A stretch of DNA of 64,000 bases from Psettodes erumei (lineage: Eukaryota; Chordata; Actinopteri; Pleuronectiformes; Psettodidae): the NCBI GenBank assembly GCA_016785225.1, contig JAFBJZ010000838.1, positions 248,001-312,000 on the forward strand, in the 5' to 3' direction. Shown piece after piece: positions 14,201-26,929 of this stretch (position 1 is its first letter; each line of letters opens with the position of its first letter). The translations under genes and the position numbers were made by a program. The notes beneath the pieces are model-generated. The model searched no databases. It was not told the origin of the DNA and saw only the letters and a list, made by a program, of their open reading frames with translations.

Positions 14201-17200
14201 GGGAGCTATCCAGTCAGGCTAAAAATTGCTCTCTCCTCTTGGCCTGGTTTCAGGATTTTTACCTGCTTTTTTTAATTCCCACACTGGCTAATAAGAGTGG
14301 AGACAGTTATGGATGATTTCTGTGATGTGGTGGCAAATGAAGGCCGCTGGGAGAGCAGCAGCACCAAGCTCGGACCACGGTGGGAAAACTCGTTTTCTCG
14401 TCTTTGTCAGGTAAAGAAGAGTCCGAGCAGGTCTGCTTTGGGGGGGGGCATTAAAAAAATCAAATAAGTTGGTGCACACTCGTGAGCAGGAGAAGGGCGC
14501 AGGGGACACCACTGGAGTGAAGTTTTATTAGGTGTCTGTGCCAAGATTATGGAATAGAGCACGGGCTGCAGGTCTCAATGTGTGTGCAAGATGGAGAATA
14601 GATTTTTTTTTGGGGGGGGGGGGGATTCTGATCCCCTCCTATCTATTTCTCCACTGGATCACAGCACAGGCAGGACAGAGAAGCAGTCGAGTGTTATGAC
14701 ACTTCAGAAGATATGGGATCGTTTGACACCGTGCCCACTTTTCACTTTAATCCAACACCTTGATTTAACCCTGGGATAATTCACGCTGCACAAGACGCTC
14801 AGCATCTAGAAATCTATTGAAATCCTCGTGAGGTGGAGCCGAGATTACCTCAGATATGGATCTGAGGTTTGCGCTGTCAAAAGACCGCCTACGTGTTTAT
14901 TTAAAGTCGTCTAGAGAGAAGTGTCCTCGATGAAGATGAGTTGTTACAGCACAGTAAAGCTTACAGTGACGACGCTGGACGGCAAAACATCAGGGAGCAC
15001 GCTTGATCCCGAGGAGCCTCAGGGCTTCAGAGTCTCCAGCCGGTGAGAGAAGGATACTGAAGCTGCGTGTTTGGCAGTAATTTAGCAAAAACTGTTGAGA
15101 GTTAGGTGAGAAGAATGACACCGCCCTCCTGTCTGTACAGTAAACATAGAGCTGGAGTCTGGGGGGCGGGATTATCTTATTTAGCATAAAGATGCAGGGG
15201 GAAACGGCTGGCCTGGACCAAAACCTGCCTCCAAACAGCCCAACAGGTCTGAAGTCGTTATTCCCAAAATGTCAAACAACTCCTTTAGGCAAAGATTTCA
15301 GAAACAGCAAAGGAAGAATTTATGGAGGAAGGATGATTCTTTTTTACCGTGTCATTTCCTTTTCCCTTTCCTTTCTTTTCTTTTTGTTCTTTTCACTTAT
15401 TAATGTAGTTTTGTTTCTTACTTCGTTCTTTGCCCTCCACACAATCCCCACCTCAGCTGCCTCCATTTTTTTTTTATTTCTCTGCAGGGAAGTACAGGCA
15501 GTCCAGCTGTAATTTATACAGGCCACGGGCCAGCTGTTCTCTGCAACCCCAAAGTTCACTGCAGTGTCGGCTTTACATACACTGTATGTACGCATCACAT
15601 ATGAACATATATGAATGAATATGTATACACACTATAACCGCCCACTCATGCATGCAAACAATCTGTAGATATGTGCCGATACAGGAAGAAAAACTTTCAA
15701 ATAACACAAACAAACCATTATTTGAGTGTTCTATATCTATATCTATATTAGGTAGTGTATCTATACTACACTACCTAAAACACCCTGACACATGCACACA
15801 CAGACACACAAACAGCCAGCTGAATTGTTAAGGTGCCCCTCCCCTCCTCTCAGCCCGGCTGCCGACACCAAAGCCAGCGCTTTGCAACTTCATACAGTGT
15901 TATGAGCCCTCACTTCAGTGGAGTACCAAACAAAGCAGCTGTTAATGGTTGAAGTGCCCAGTAGGTAACCTCCCAGCACCAAAAACACACACACAAACAC
16001 ACACACACACCTTTAATGACATCTTTTCTGCGGCACATTAGCTATTGTGCGGTAATTAATGGGAGAGTCATGGCGCTCAGAAAAGCCAGTCGTCTCTCTG
16101 CAGACTGGGATCTGTACACCACAACAATGGCTTAATGAGTAAACACACCGCGCGTCTCATGAATAAATTATTTGCGCCTCGCAATTAATTTTCCCTATTG
16201 AAGTTTGGAAAAGAAAAAAAAAAGAAAGAAGCAGGACTGTTACCAGTCTTCATAAATCAAAACAGGGAGGGGGTACGGCGAGAGAACATGACAGCAACTT
16301 TGTGTGCGTGTGTGTGTGTGCGTGCGCACGCCTCACATCGTCTGTAATGTGTTAAATATTTGTGTAATTTTCTCCAAGTGTGCACATGTGTGTGTACGTG
16401 GCTGCGCGTGCTTTTGATTAATCTGTGTTTTCCCTCGCGGGTTTATGCATGAGGTTACACAGGGTTTTGTCTCGGAGCGCTTTTACATTTTACACAAATT
16501 AGTGATTGTTTCCACTGTGTTGGTGTTTGGTGAATGTGCGGTATATGTGCTGTGATTATACAGTATGGGTGCTGAATGTGTGTGTGTGTGTGTGTTTGTG
16601 TGTGCAAGCATAAAACTTACTGAAAGGAGTTTCCACGTGATCGGTCGGACCTGTCGCGGGATTCCAGACCAGCTGAGTTTCCGTAGCTCCTCTGTAAATA
16701 ATAACAAAAACACCGTTTCCTCACTGAACCTTTTCACACAAACACACAGACTGTCAAGAGCATGTTCAATATTAATCTATCGTAGATATACACAGCAAAC
16801 AGAAGCAATTTTCAGTTGAGAGGCCAACAATCTGTTTGAGGTCATTTAGAAAATGTGTTGCCCTCTTGATATTTCATCTACCAGAGAGTTGACAGAAATT
16901 TAAATTAGCAAATAAATTGATAATCAATTATAGTTTTTAATCCTTTGCCAAGCAAAGCTTCGACACGTTCGTTGGGTAAAGGTTCTGAAATGTGATCATT
17001 TTTCTGCTTTTCTTTGTCATATCCGATTATAAACTGAATGGACCCTCCTCCCCCCGTTTTCATCAGTGACACATGCAATCATCACAAACACAGACTTTAA
17101 CAGCCGCAGTTAAAGGAATCCACAAAATGATCCCAATGAAAATGATTTCAAACCGTTAATGGAGAAGTGCTGACTCAATCATTCAATCTAAGAGCCAGTC

Positions 17201-20200
17201 ATCCCGCCATGTCCTCACCGTCTAAACCCCCCGTCCTCTCTGTCTCTGCCTTCGCTGAAATTATGCGATGGGATAGAAGTGGATTATTAACCATATTCTC
17301 CCCGGGCTCAGCGGCGGAGCCTGTGGGCTGTAATGTAAAATAAATCTGATGGAGAGGTGCAAATTGAACTTTTAAATTGGCAGAGAGTGGTTCCCATTGG
17401 GTCTATGAAGAGCCAGAAAATATGGCTTAATGCAAGGTGCCACAGATTACATCCAATCCCTCCCCATCTCCCTCTGTAACACACACACACACAGCAGGAG
17501 AGGAGAGGTGGGTGTCGGGCTGAGCGGTGACTCAAGAGGAAATGCTTTGTCTCGTTGCATTGAGCAACCTGTGTCTTCTGTTTCATCCCATTTTCAGTGA
17601 ATTGAACAGAACCAGGCTATGATAAAGGCGTAGGATCTAATTTCCCTGCAGCAGATCATGTTCATAAATAGAACTGAAGCCATTGTTTTGTATCAAAGCT
17701 TCTGTAACGGTTTTGCCCGGGGGCCTCAATCGTGATTTCTCCACCCAGGACCGCGGACCCTCTTTTAGTCCATGAAGTAAGAGTCAGACAATGTCCGCCC
17801 TGTTTTTTTTATTTTACTTCTCACCAGTATTAACACATCCATTATTCACAGATAGGTCTCCCTTTTCCCAGCAAACCCGCACCACCCACCGGCCATTAGC
17901 ATTCAATAAGACGAGCTGCCGCGGCTGGCCTGACGCAAACATAAGAACGCAGTGGAAATCTCTTCACCTGAAATTGCTCTGCCACTGTTTTACCTGCGAT
18001 CCAAGCTCGCGGGGAAGAGGGGAGATTGATTTCAGTGCAAATGAAATGGCAGTGTCTTAACATACTTTTCTGAGTAAAAAAAAGACAAAACAAAAAAGAA
18101 ACAAATGTACCTAATGAATAAGCCAAATTCTGAGGCTCTTATTCAAGGCAGTGGCTGGAAATTGATAAGCCCTTCGCACACAGACTGAACAGTATTGATT
18201 AGTGCTGCCAAATGACTCTGCCTCGCCTGTTCTTCAAGGCAAATGCAATGGAGAGTCAGTGACAGATAGCAGAATAGGAAATAGCAATCACCCAAACAGC
18301 AATGGGCTAAGTCCATTGGCTAAATTGAGTGAAACACATTAGAGCTTGTTCAGCTGATGGGAGTAGCTATTTATTCACTATAGTTCCTGTGCATCTTCCA
18401 CTTAAAAGTTCTCCCTTACCTTGTCCCCTGTGACTTTAATTACATAGAAATTCAATACAGTGATCTAGTGCGCCCCGCCGGTTTGGAGGGTGTCAGAGCC
18501 CCACAGTATTGGGAAGGTTTCGATCACCCACAAGGCTTAGTGTGCAGCGGCAAGTAACGTTCAAAAGCAAATATGAAAATAATAAAGACGTGGAGAATCT
18601 GTGCATCTGTTTGAGACAGGGAAGGATCCAAAAAATCTGGGGGTGTCAACTTTTAAAGACGGGAGCTGAGCAGACCTCTGCAGTCCACTCATGCCTGCAT
18701 GAGGCGAGCAGCTCGAGACTACATCAGCCACAACTAAATTGCATTGTGGGTAATGTAGGTGCCAGATTTTGATGAGGAACAAAGAGGTATGGAATAAAAC
18801 ACCTCTGGTTCTGTTACATCAGTTTTGATGCTTTTTTTTAACTCAGCATCTTGAGACCGGTAATGTTATTGGACATCAGTGCTGTTGTTGTGCAACACCT
18901 CATTAGATCAATACAACAGTATAATATGCCACCAGGCAAAATATTGTGATCCAGCCTTTGCACTGGAATCACCAACCAGTTCTATCGTGGTTTTGTTGTT
19001 AGGGTACGCCCTGTTCAGTGGGCCAAGGTTAAAAAAAAAAAGAAAATATACATCAACAGCTCCTCGTTACTAAAGCTACATGAATATTTATCTGTGCAGC
19101 CACTACCTGTGCGTGTCTGAAAGCACCATTAGGCTGCTCGCAGCGTTCACGTAGAGGGGGACAGCTGCACTGAAGTTATGGAGAAATCATTAACAACAAA
19201 GTCCGAGTCTTTAAGGGTGAAATCATTATCCCATGTGCACCTCAGCATTCATTACTCTGCTAACAGCTAGTCAAGTGTGTCTCTCCTCTTGCTCTGCACC
19301 CTTTGAACCTTCATTTGCACTGTCAGACAAAGAAATTAGTCCATGAATCTTGTGGACTCTGGCTTAATTAAACTATGTTATATTTCCCCCACCTGGCATT
19401 AATCTCACCATAGGGGGTACGAGGAGGAGGGGGGCGAGGGGCGAGGGGCACAAGTTGGCTGATGGGTTTTACAGCCTGATGCTGCAGCAATCGGACGAAA
19501 TCCTTGTCCGCCCCGGTCAAACAAGGAAGGATACTTTCGCGCACGTGTAAATGCGCAGAAAAGATCAAGGAGCAAATATTTACTTGGCACCATGTGGCCA
19601 GCAGAGGCAGATGTGCCCGTCAGATCCATACATCATATATGGAAAAAACGCAGACACAGCCTCTGCTCAAAGTCTCTCCGGCAGAGAGCCGGACCGCTGC
19701 AGAATCCAAATCACAGTTACCTCAATGTGAGCTGGGATGATTTATAGACCCGCGGCTTGACTGTCAGAGCGTCGATGCACTCGCTGGTACAGAACATGAA
19801 GGGACAATGGTAAATTCTGCAAGGATGAATGTTTCATCACATTCTTCCAGTCTCACACATTTTAATTATTCCTCAGCTAAAAGGCTGCTTTGAGAAGAGA
19901 TCTACATGAGGAAATATATAATCCATAATCCATCTGTGCAACAGACTCTGTGGTAATGCTTTATTGTAATGCAAATACGCTCTCGAAGGAAACGCCGCCT
20001 ATTCCCCGTTTTCCTAAAAGCTTACTCCGCAGCCGCCGCGCTCGTCCCGGCTCCAATTCCTGAGAAATAATTTCTGAGGAATAAAACTCCATTTCCCACA
20101 GTGGGCAGAGACAGAGAGGGCGATATGAGCACAGCTGACGTACAGGCTAAATTGCAGATGTCGTTTCATTAGTGTGAGGCTCGCTCATCTCTCAGAAAAC

Positions 20201-22818
20201 ATATCTGACTCTCCAGGGCCTCTCCTTGCATTATGAATGAGACAGTCGAGCCCTCGCTCCTCTGGAATAAATTAAAGGCATTCCGTGACATTTTGAAAAT
20301 TAATCTGTTGTTTTTGCTCAGCGGGCACTTGTCACATATGGGTGGAAAAGTTTTTTGCCACTGTCCTGGAGGCGACCGGGGACTGGCTGTCCCCATCAGT
20401 TTGAGCAAACAAAGTTCACAATGCAAACAAGCCATTTTTAGCTGCCAAATGTGTCACACCCCCTCCTGCACATGGTAATATGTGCTTTAAAAAAACCCCC
20501 AAAAAAACCCAACCATCTGCTAACTGAAATTGAAAAAGGCCTTCCTTTCACAGGTCTCCGCACGAACAATGCAGATGCAAGTCAGAACAGTCAGTTCACC
20601 CTGCAGGCAATGATTTAAAACATACATATCCAAGTGCACGCGGGGGCAAGAGAAAACACAATTTCCCCATTGGGCACAATAAAATCCTATTATTATACAC
20701 ATGCTCTGAAATTAGTGAGATCAGAATTATGGGAGTTTATCGTGCCATTAGGCGCAGGCCTCAGGGGATCGGTCTGGAGGAAGCTCTACCCCCCCCCCGG
20801 CATAAAAACACCTGTAACATCAGCAACGCGCAACTCAAGGGCAACCGCTGCACGTGTGTCTGTGCATGCGTGTCGACTGTTTTTCCATTATGCACGAAGT
20901 TACAGGGGTGCACTTTGTCTTGGCTGGAGTTAAGCCGGGGACCACAGGGGGTGATTAGGACACCGTGTACCTTCTGTTGAACACCCACAACAGCTGCTCT
21001 GATGTGGGACCTTCGGAGGTAATGAACATTCAATGACTCTCGGAAACGTTCAGAGGGCGAAATATAACTGAATATCGTGTTTGTATTTCATTAAAACTTA
21101 TTTAACCAGAGCTGTTATATAGCGGCAGCTTGAGAGCAGTTAGGAGGGGGAGGGAAGGTCACGTCAACACAAAGCGGACTTTCCCAGCGCGCTCACTCGT
21201 ATACCTTTGCCGACAGGGCGGGGCGCCTCGACAAAAGGCCGCCTCATCTTTACTGTACTTGCTGAGGGAGGAAGAGAGAACGGGTCTTATTCACCTCTCT
21301 GGCCCAGATTCTCTTGGCCTGCACGGGGATTTGGACCACTTACATGTGGGTCACAGGACCATTTCTCTAACACAGTGGCTCGGGCCTGGATAGAGAGCCG
21401 AGGTGAAACCAGAACCTCTGGGTTTTGTTGCACAGATTTAAACGCACCGGCATAACATAGTCATAACACGAATGGCTAAAAAAAACTGCAGCCTCGGAAC
21501 AAGGCCTTCCTCTACTTTAAGAGAGGTAATTTAAATTTAAGCCCCACTGCAGCTCCATTATGGATATAGACAAAACCAAACAGTGATCTAAGTACCACTG
21601 CTGCTGTGCCAGCAAATTTTCCTGTTAGCTGTAGCTTCTTATATGCTGAATAATACGATTTATTAGTTGTTTAACTTGTAACTAAGTGCTGTAGCGGATG
21701 CCGGTTCCTCTTAGAGTGTGAAAAGTTAAACCCCTGATGTGAGATTCATTTCTCAGAAAGAAACGATGAGAGAAAGGCCGGACGTGATGTGAGGACTCTA
21801 CTGGGACTGGATCTGGGACTGGATCAAAAGATCCTTGAGGAACTTAATTTGGGTTCTAACACTGATTATAGACACAAGGGGAGGGAGGTCTGCCTCCTGA
21901 GTGGACCGAAGCTGGTTGAGTGAGGGCCCTTACCATGAACAACTAGGCTATATGGAAAAAAATAAATAAAAATCAAATACAGGAGGTACGAAAGAGTGTA
22001 TGTGTGAATGTGCGAGTGCGTCGCCGCGCCTCTTCCCAGTCTGTCAGTCAGTCCACCTGCCCGTGTGCACGGCTCTGTGTGAAGGCCGGTAAAGGAGAAC
22101 AGAAGACAGCGAGAAGGGAAGAAGCGCTGTCAGTCAGTGCTGGCTGAGCAGGGAGCTGACGGGAGCGGGGGGGCGGGCGGTTGGCGGGCCGGAGCCATGC
22201 ACTATTCAGGCATCATTCAGACGGAGCGCGACCACTGGGGCAAGACGCCGCGAGGTTCCCAGCAACACACACTTTTACTGTACGGGTGTGAGGACAGTGC
22301 GCACGCACACGCGCTGGCCAAAACCGGGGTTTCATAGTGAGCGACTGGCGCTGCCTCAGCACTGCGGCGCTTCACGCTTACAGTGGTGTGGCCTGAGCCT
22401 TAAAAAGCCCTATACTCCTGTCTCTTGGTGTAAACGCAGCGCTACGTAATCCAATACACCTGTCTTGGATTATATTGCATCGGTGAGAAGCAGATGAATG
22501 CGATCCCTCCCGGCCAGACATTGTCACAGAGCCATTCTGCCAGCGAGGTCAGAAAAACAACACGGCCAGGACGGACGGCGTTATCATGCGCTGTATTAAA
22601 AAGTTAAGCTCCCCTCCCATAAACCTTGAATACTGTGCGAGAGTCCTGAACCGTCTAACTCATCTAGAGGACAAAGTGATGGCGCCGGGGAGCAGACGGC
22701 TCATAAACTAATGGGACTCTTGTAAAAAGATACTCCCCCCTGGATTATACCTGCTCAGGAGGCCTGATGGATGGCCCAGATGGCTGGGAGAGGACACCGA
22801 GCGTAGATGAGCGTACAG

Positions 22819-22849
<31 letters not shown>

Positions 22850-25800
22850 CGCGCTGTATGTGTGCGCGCTGTAACGAGGACTTGTGTAGTCAATTCCCTG
22901 GAGCTCACCCTGTCTTTAACTGATTTAGATAAAACAGGCTCTAAAATATCTGACCTACTGACGTTTTTTTTTCTATTTCTATTACTTTTTTTAAAGAATG
23001 AGGGAATACGCAGATATTTTGAATTTCAGTAATGTTATTTTTGCAGGTGAAGGAGCGGATTTCTACATTAAAGCGCCGCAAAAAAAGAAAGATGCTCATT
23101 AATATGCTAAAACCAGTGCAGATTTAAAGGATAATGAGCTCCCACAGAGCAACTGGCAGTTGTGGAATTCAGTGAACACAGTCGTGCTCGCGGGAAAGCC
23201 TGCGACACTAATTCTAAAACCTGTTCCCACACCGTGGCACATTTACGACCCAGGATCTATCAAACTGGAACTGTCCAGCAGAAATGTTAATCTAAGCACA
23301 CAAGTGTGCGCACATGCAGACGCACAAGCACACACACAGACAGCAGACTGAACAAGAATTTGAATCAAGAATGACGCATGTGCACCAGTACTGTTTGTTT
23401 AACAGCCCATACAGTACAACAGACGCAAAAGAAGTCATTCAATCATCAATCAGTCCATCAACAGATTTTTTGGGGGACAATTCCAATAATCAATATACAA
23501 TAATAATAATAATAACATCAATTCTGTCTAAACCATATCTTTGGATTTTGAGTCTCAGGCTCATTGTGAGACTGTAGAACTTTATCCATTTATAGATATA
23601 AAAGAGAGTCAAAACATGAAAATTTAACCATGACAATCCTTCAAAAACGTCCTGGATCTGGATTCTGATCCGGATCACTCCCAAAGTTGGACGGTTTCTA
23701 AGTTAGACCACAGTAAACTCTCATAAAAAAAATAATCTTGAAGATTCCTCCATTACTTTCTGTGTAATCCTACTCACAAACAAACACATAGACAAACCAC
23801 AAAACATAACCCACCTTGGCAGATGTAAAAATCTCACTCAATTTGTATATCTGTTGTTTGCATGAGCAACACTTTATCAAGGTTATGTTGCTAATTTTCA
23901 GCTTGGTTGCTGGACAAATCAGCAGTGGTATTAAAAAAATAAGAGCCTCAAGGAAAGAAGGCCTCTTATAAACCATTTAGACTTCGCAGAATTAATAAAA
24001 ACAAACCTCTGGCTATGTGGGGTTATTTCTTTTTTTTCTTTAACCCAAAGTTAATAAATCACCAAATGCAGATAATGAATCGTAGAGCTAAACGCCAAAC
24101 TATTTCCAGCAGCGAGAGCAGGGAACAGATGTGGAGCGAGTTCGGTCGAGCTTCTCTTCAGAAGAGGAAGGATGAGCACGGACGACCACGTGGCGTCGCG
24201 TACGAATAAATGGAGCCAGACAACCCGGGAGGCTCCTGACACAGGAGACAGCTGGTGGTCGGGCCAACCTTATTAAGTCAGGGGTCCTGCCTGGGGACCT
24301 GCGAGGAGGCAGCACGCACACACGCCTACACCCACGTGCACATATAGTACATATATGCCACTGTTAGCATGGCTACCGTGCAACATAAACACAGTGGAAC
24401 ACACTTCTTAAAGCAGGAAAAACATGAACACACCATTTACACACAAGTGTCGAGCATTTTCTCCTCTTCCTCTCTCGCGTCTGTCAAATGCATGTCAGTG
24501 GCGTCGCGAAACAGAAACACAATTCAAGCAAAAACATCTTCGCTCTGCGAATTCATCATGCTACGTTATCTCTCCCTTTACACTTCCCCGAGCCCGTGTG
24601 ACGCACACCTCGGAAACTGTCACAGGACCGGGTTAAATTGAATTACATCGCCACTTCCCACTTTGATGGCGGCTATTAACTTTGCAAACAGCGCTGATGG
24701 TAAGCCTATCACATGGTGGCTGCTGTGAAACAGGATTGCGGATCGCGACGCCGCAGAGCGGGCACCCCGTGGCAGAGAGTAGCAGCGGGCCCGCTAACCA
24801 CAGTTTGCTGCAGTGAGCGTGATGGCAGCTGATGGGGAAGCTGTGCCGCGGCGGTGGAGGTGTAACAAAGAGCTGCAGCACCCCCAACAGAGGGCAGAGA
24901 CACACCGACAGCCAGCGAGGAGGCAGTGGAAGGAAGCGTGCCTTCTGCTGGGCAGCTGTTTGTTGGATTTTCCGCTCCCTTACTGTTGTCCGGTGGCTTT
25001 TTGGTCGCTCCGGTGTGCGTTATGCATGACGTCGACGGCCCGTCAACGTTCGGCGTGCGCTTGTGAACATGTGAGGGACTACGTGCGTGTGTGTGAGGTG
25101 GCCTCGTAATGACCACACAAAGAACAGAGAGGAAGAAGGGGGACAAACCAGGGCAGGTACCGAAGTAAAAGACAGAGTAAGGAGAAAATGCCAAGAAAAG
25201 AGAAGAGGAGAAAGCACCATCGCCATAGCAACAGCAGTATTTCTGTCATCCAGCAATAACTGCCTGATGTCAGATGCCAGCTCTTGGTCTTAAAATCTAT
25301 TAAAAAGAAGAGGATATGCAGAAAGTCGGAAAAACCTAACATTATGGCTTCCAGCACAGAGCGAGTGTCTCACAGAACGTTAACAACAGTAAACGCACAC
25401 ACACACACACACACAAAAAAAAGACTTACTCCAGAATTTTGAGAAGAGCTGTCAGAAAAAGAAGTTTTGTTTTTAAAAGCGGTAGAAAAAGCTGAAATCC
25501 ATAACCAGCAACAGAAACATGTGACAGACGACGCTGTGGTCGGACCCCGGGGGGCCAGGAGTGCTGTGCCCCCCCCCAAATGAAACTGACAAGACTTTTT
25601 AAATACAAGCTACAAAACCATTCACTGTCTGAGGGCCCTGACTGGAGTATCTGCTCCCTGTGGCTGTTGGATTGGCTCTTTCCTCATCTTCATTTTTTTT
25701 ATTTTTAAGCAAATCACTGGTGATCGCAAATTCATCTCCTTTTTTTTTTTATTTTCTCTGCGAGTGACAAATTGGGGGAAAAAAAACATAAAAATGAGCT

Positions 25801-26354
25801 AAAAAAAATTCAGTCATTCCAGATGGAAAACCCTTTTCCCCCCCAAAATAAAAATAATATAAGGTATGTTATTCTGGATGTTACAAATTGTAGTTTATTA
25901 TAGTTTGCTAAATATTTTGGTTCATTAAGGTGTGACTGGATTTTAAGTGGGATCATAACCGAGTGTCGCTGTTGCATTGTTGGAGAGTCCGGCTAAATAT
26001 TTAAGCACAGTCTTCCCGTCTGATAATTCACGGAAAAATTCTGCATCCTTCTGCGAATAATGCCACAGTGCTAAGTGCTGCAATAACAAGTGAAACTCAC
26101 GAACGGCAGTGAAGTGGCTCTATCAGTCAGGGTTTTTTTCCCCCCTCAGTTTCCCAGCTGAAATAACTCCGTCTTCGCAGAGCGGGTGCTGTGTTCGGGT
26201 TCACACAGCAGACAGGCTCGCCTCAGGACATCAGGAATAATTAGGCGAGATCAACGCCACATCAATCACCCCACTCTCGCACATGCACAGGTCGTCACCT
26301 TCTGCACGACCTTACATGCTAAACAGGCCGCTGTCACAACCTGTCGCAAGGCTT

Positions 26355-26385
<31 letters not shown>

Positions 26386-26885
26386 CAAGAGAGAGATGGG
26401 GAGAGAGAACTAAAGAGACAGAGAGAAAGTGACTGGGATGTTAGAGATCTTAACGCAAAGGAGATTATTAAGGCAAGTTGGACAGGTATGATGATCAAAA
26501 AGCAGAAAAGACGACGCTGATGAGTAAAGAAAAGTGGGTGAGTGAGTGAGAGGGTCCCTTCAATCCCCTTCAACTGGAAGTGTCGATCACTCGAGGTGTG
26601 AAAAGTGTGACTCCATGCTGCCTACACAAGACTAACGAGGCTGCAACACAAAGTCCAGGGAGCTAAAATGCTATGTCCATTCACACACACACACTCCAGA
26701 GACTGGCAGCCCCAACATGTCGGGGGGCTTGTCCCAAAAACATGGCCGCCTCTGCAAATTGATGACACCATTCAAGTGAGGGGCCAGCCGATGGATCATC
26801 ACCCCCCCGCCACTATCGCCTCCTTTGAGTTCAAGGACAGTCGGTCGAGTTTCTTTTACACAAGGGGGCGTCGTCCCCGCTGACG

Positions 26886-26929
<44 letters not shown>

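Larger units (their letters stand above)
7891..16620 (-). other. tbc1d22a intron 6
   Basis: An 8.7-kb intron with a teleost dispersed repeat at 8140-8270, a decayed LINE at 11535-12175, a (CA)n tract at 11174-11206, a short perfect hairpin at 15748-15778 and an AT-rich, TAAT-containing stretch at 16020-16200 that looks like a conserved element. No nested gene is seen. Confidence 0.75.

Noticed and set aside
15748..15778. let-7-like microRNA
   Set aside because: The arm lacks the GAGGTAG seed and the stem is far too short for a microRNA precursor.
24709..25194. 161-codon minus-strand open frame, the longest in the window
   Set aside because: Composition is typical of chance reading in GC-rich intron; no domain or motif, and no in-phase splice sites linking it to tbc1d22a.
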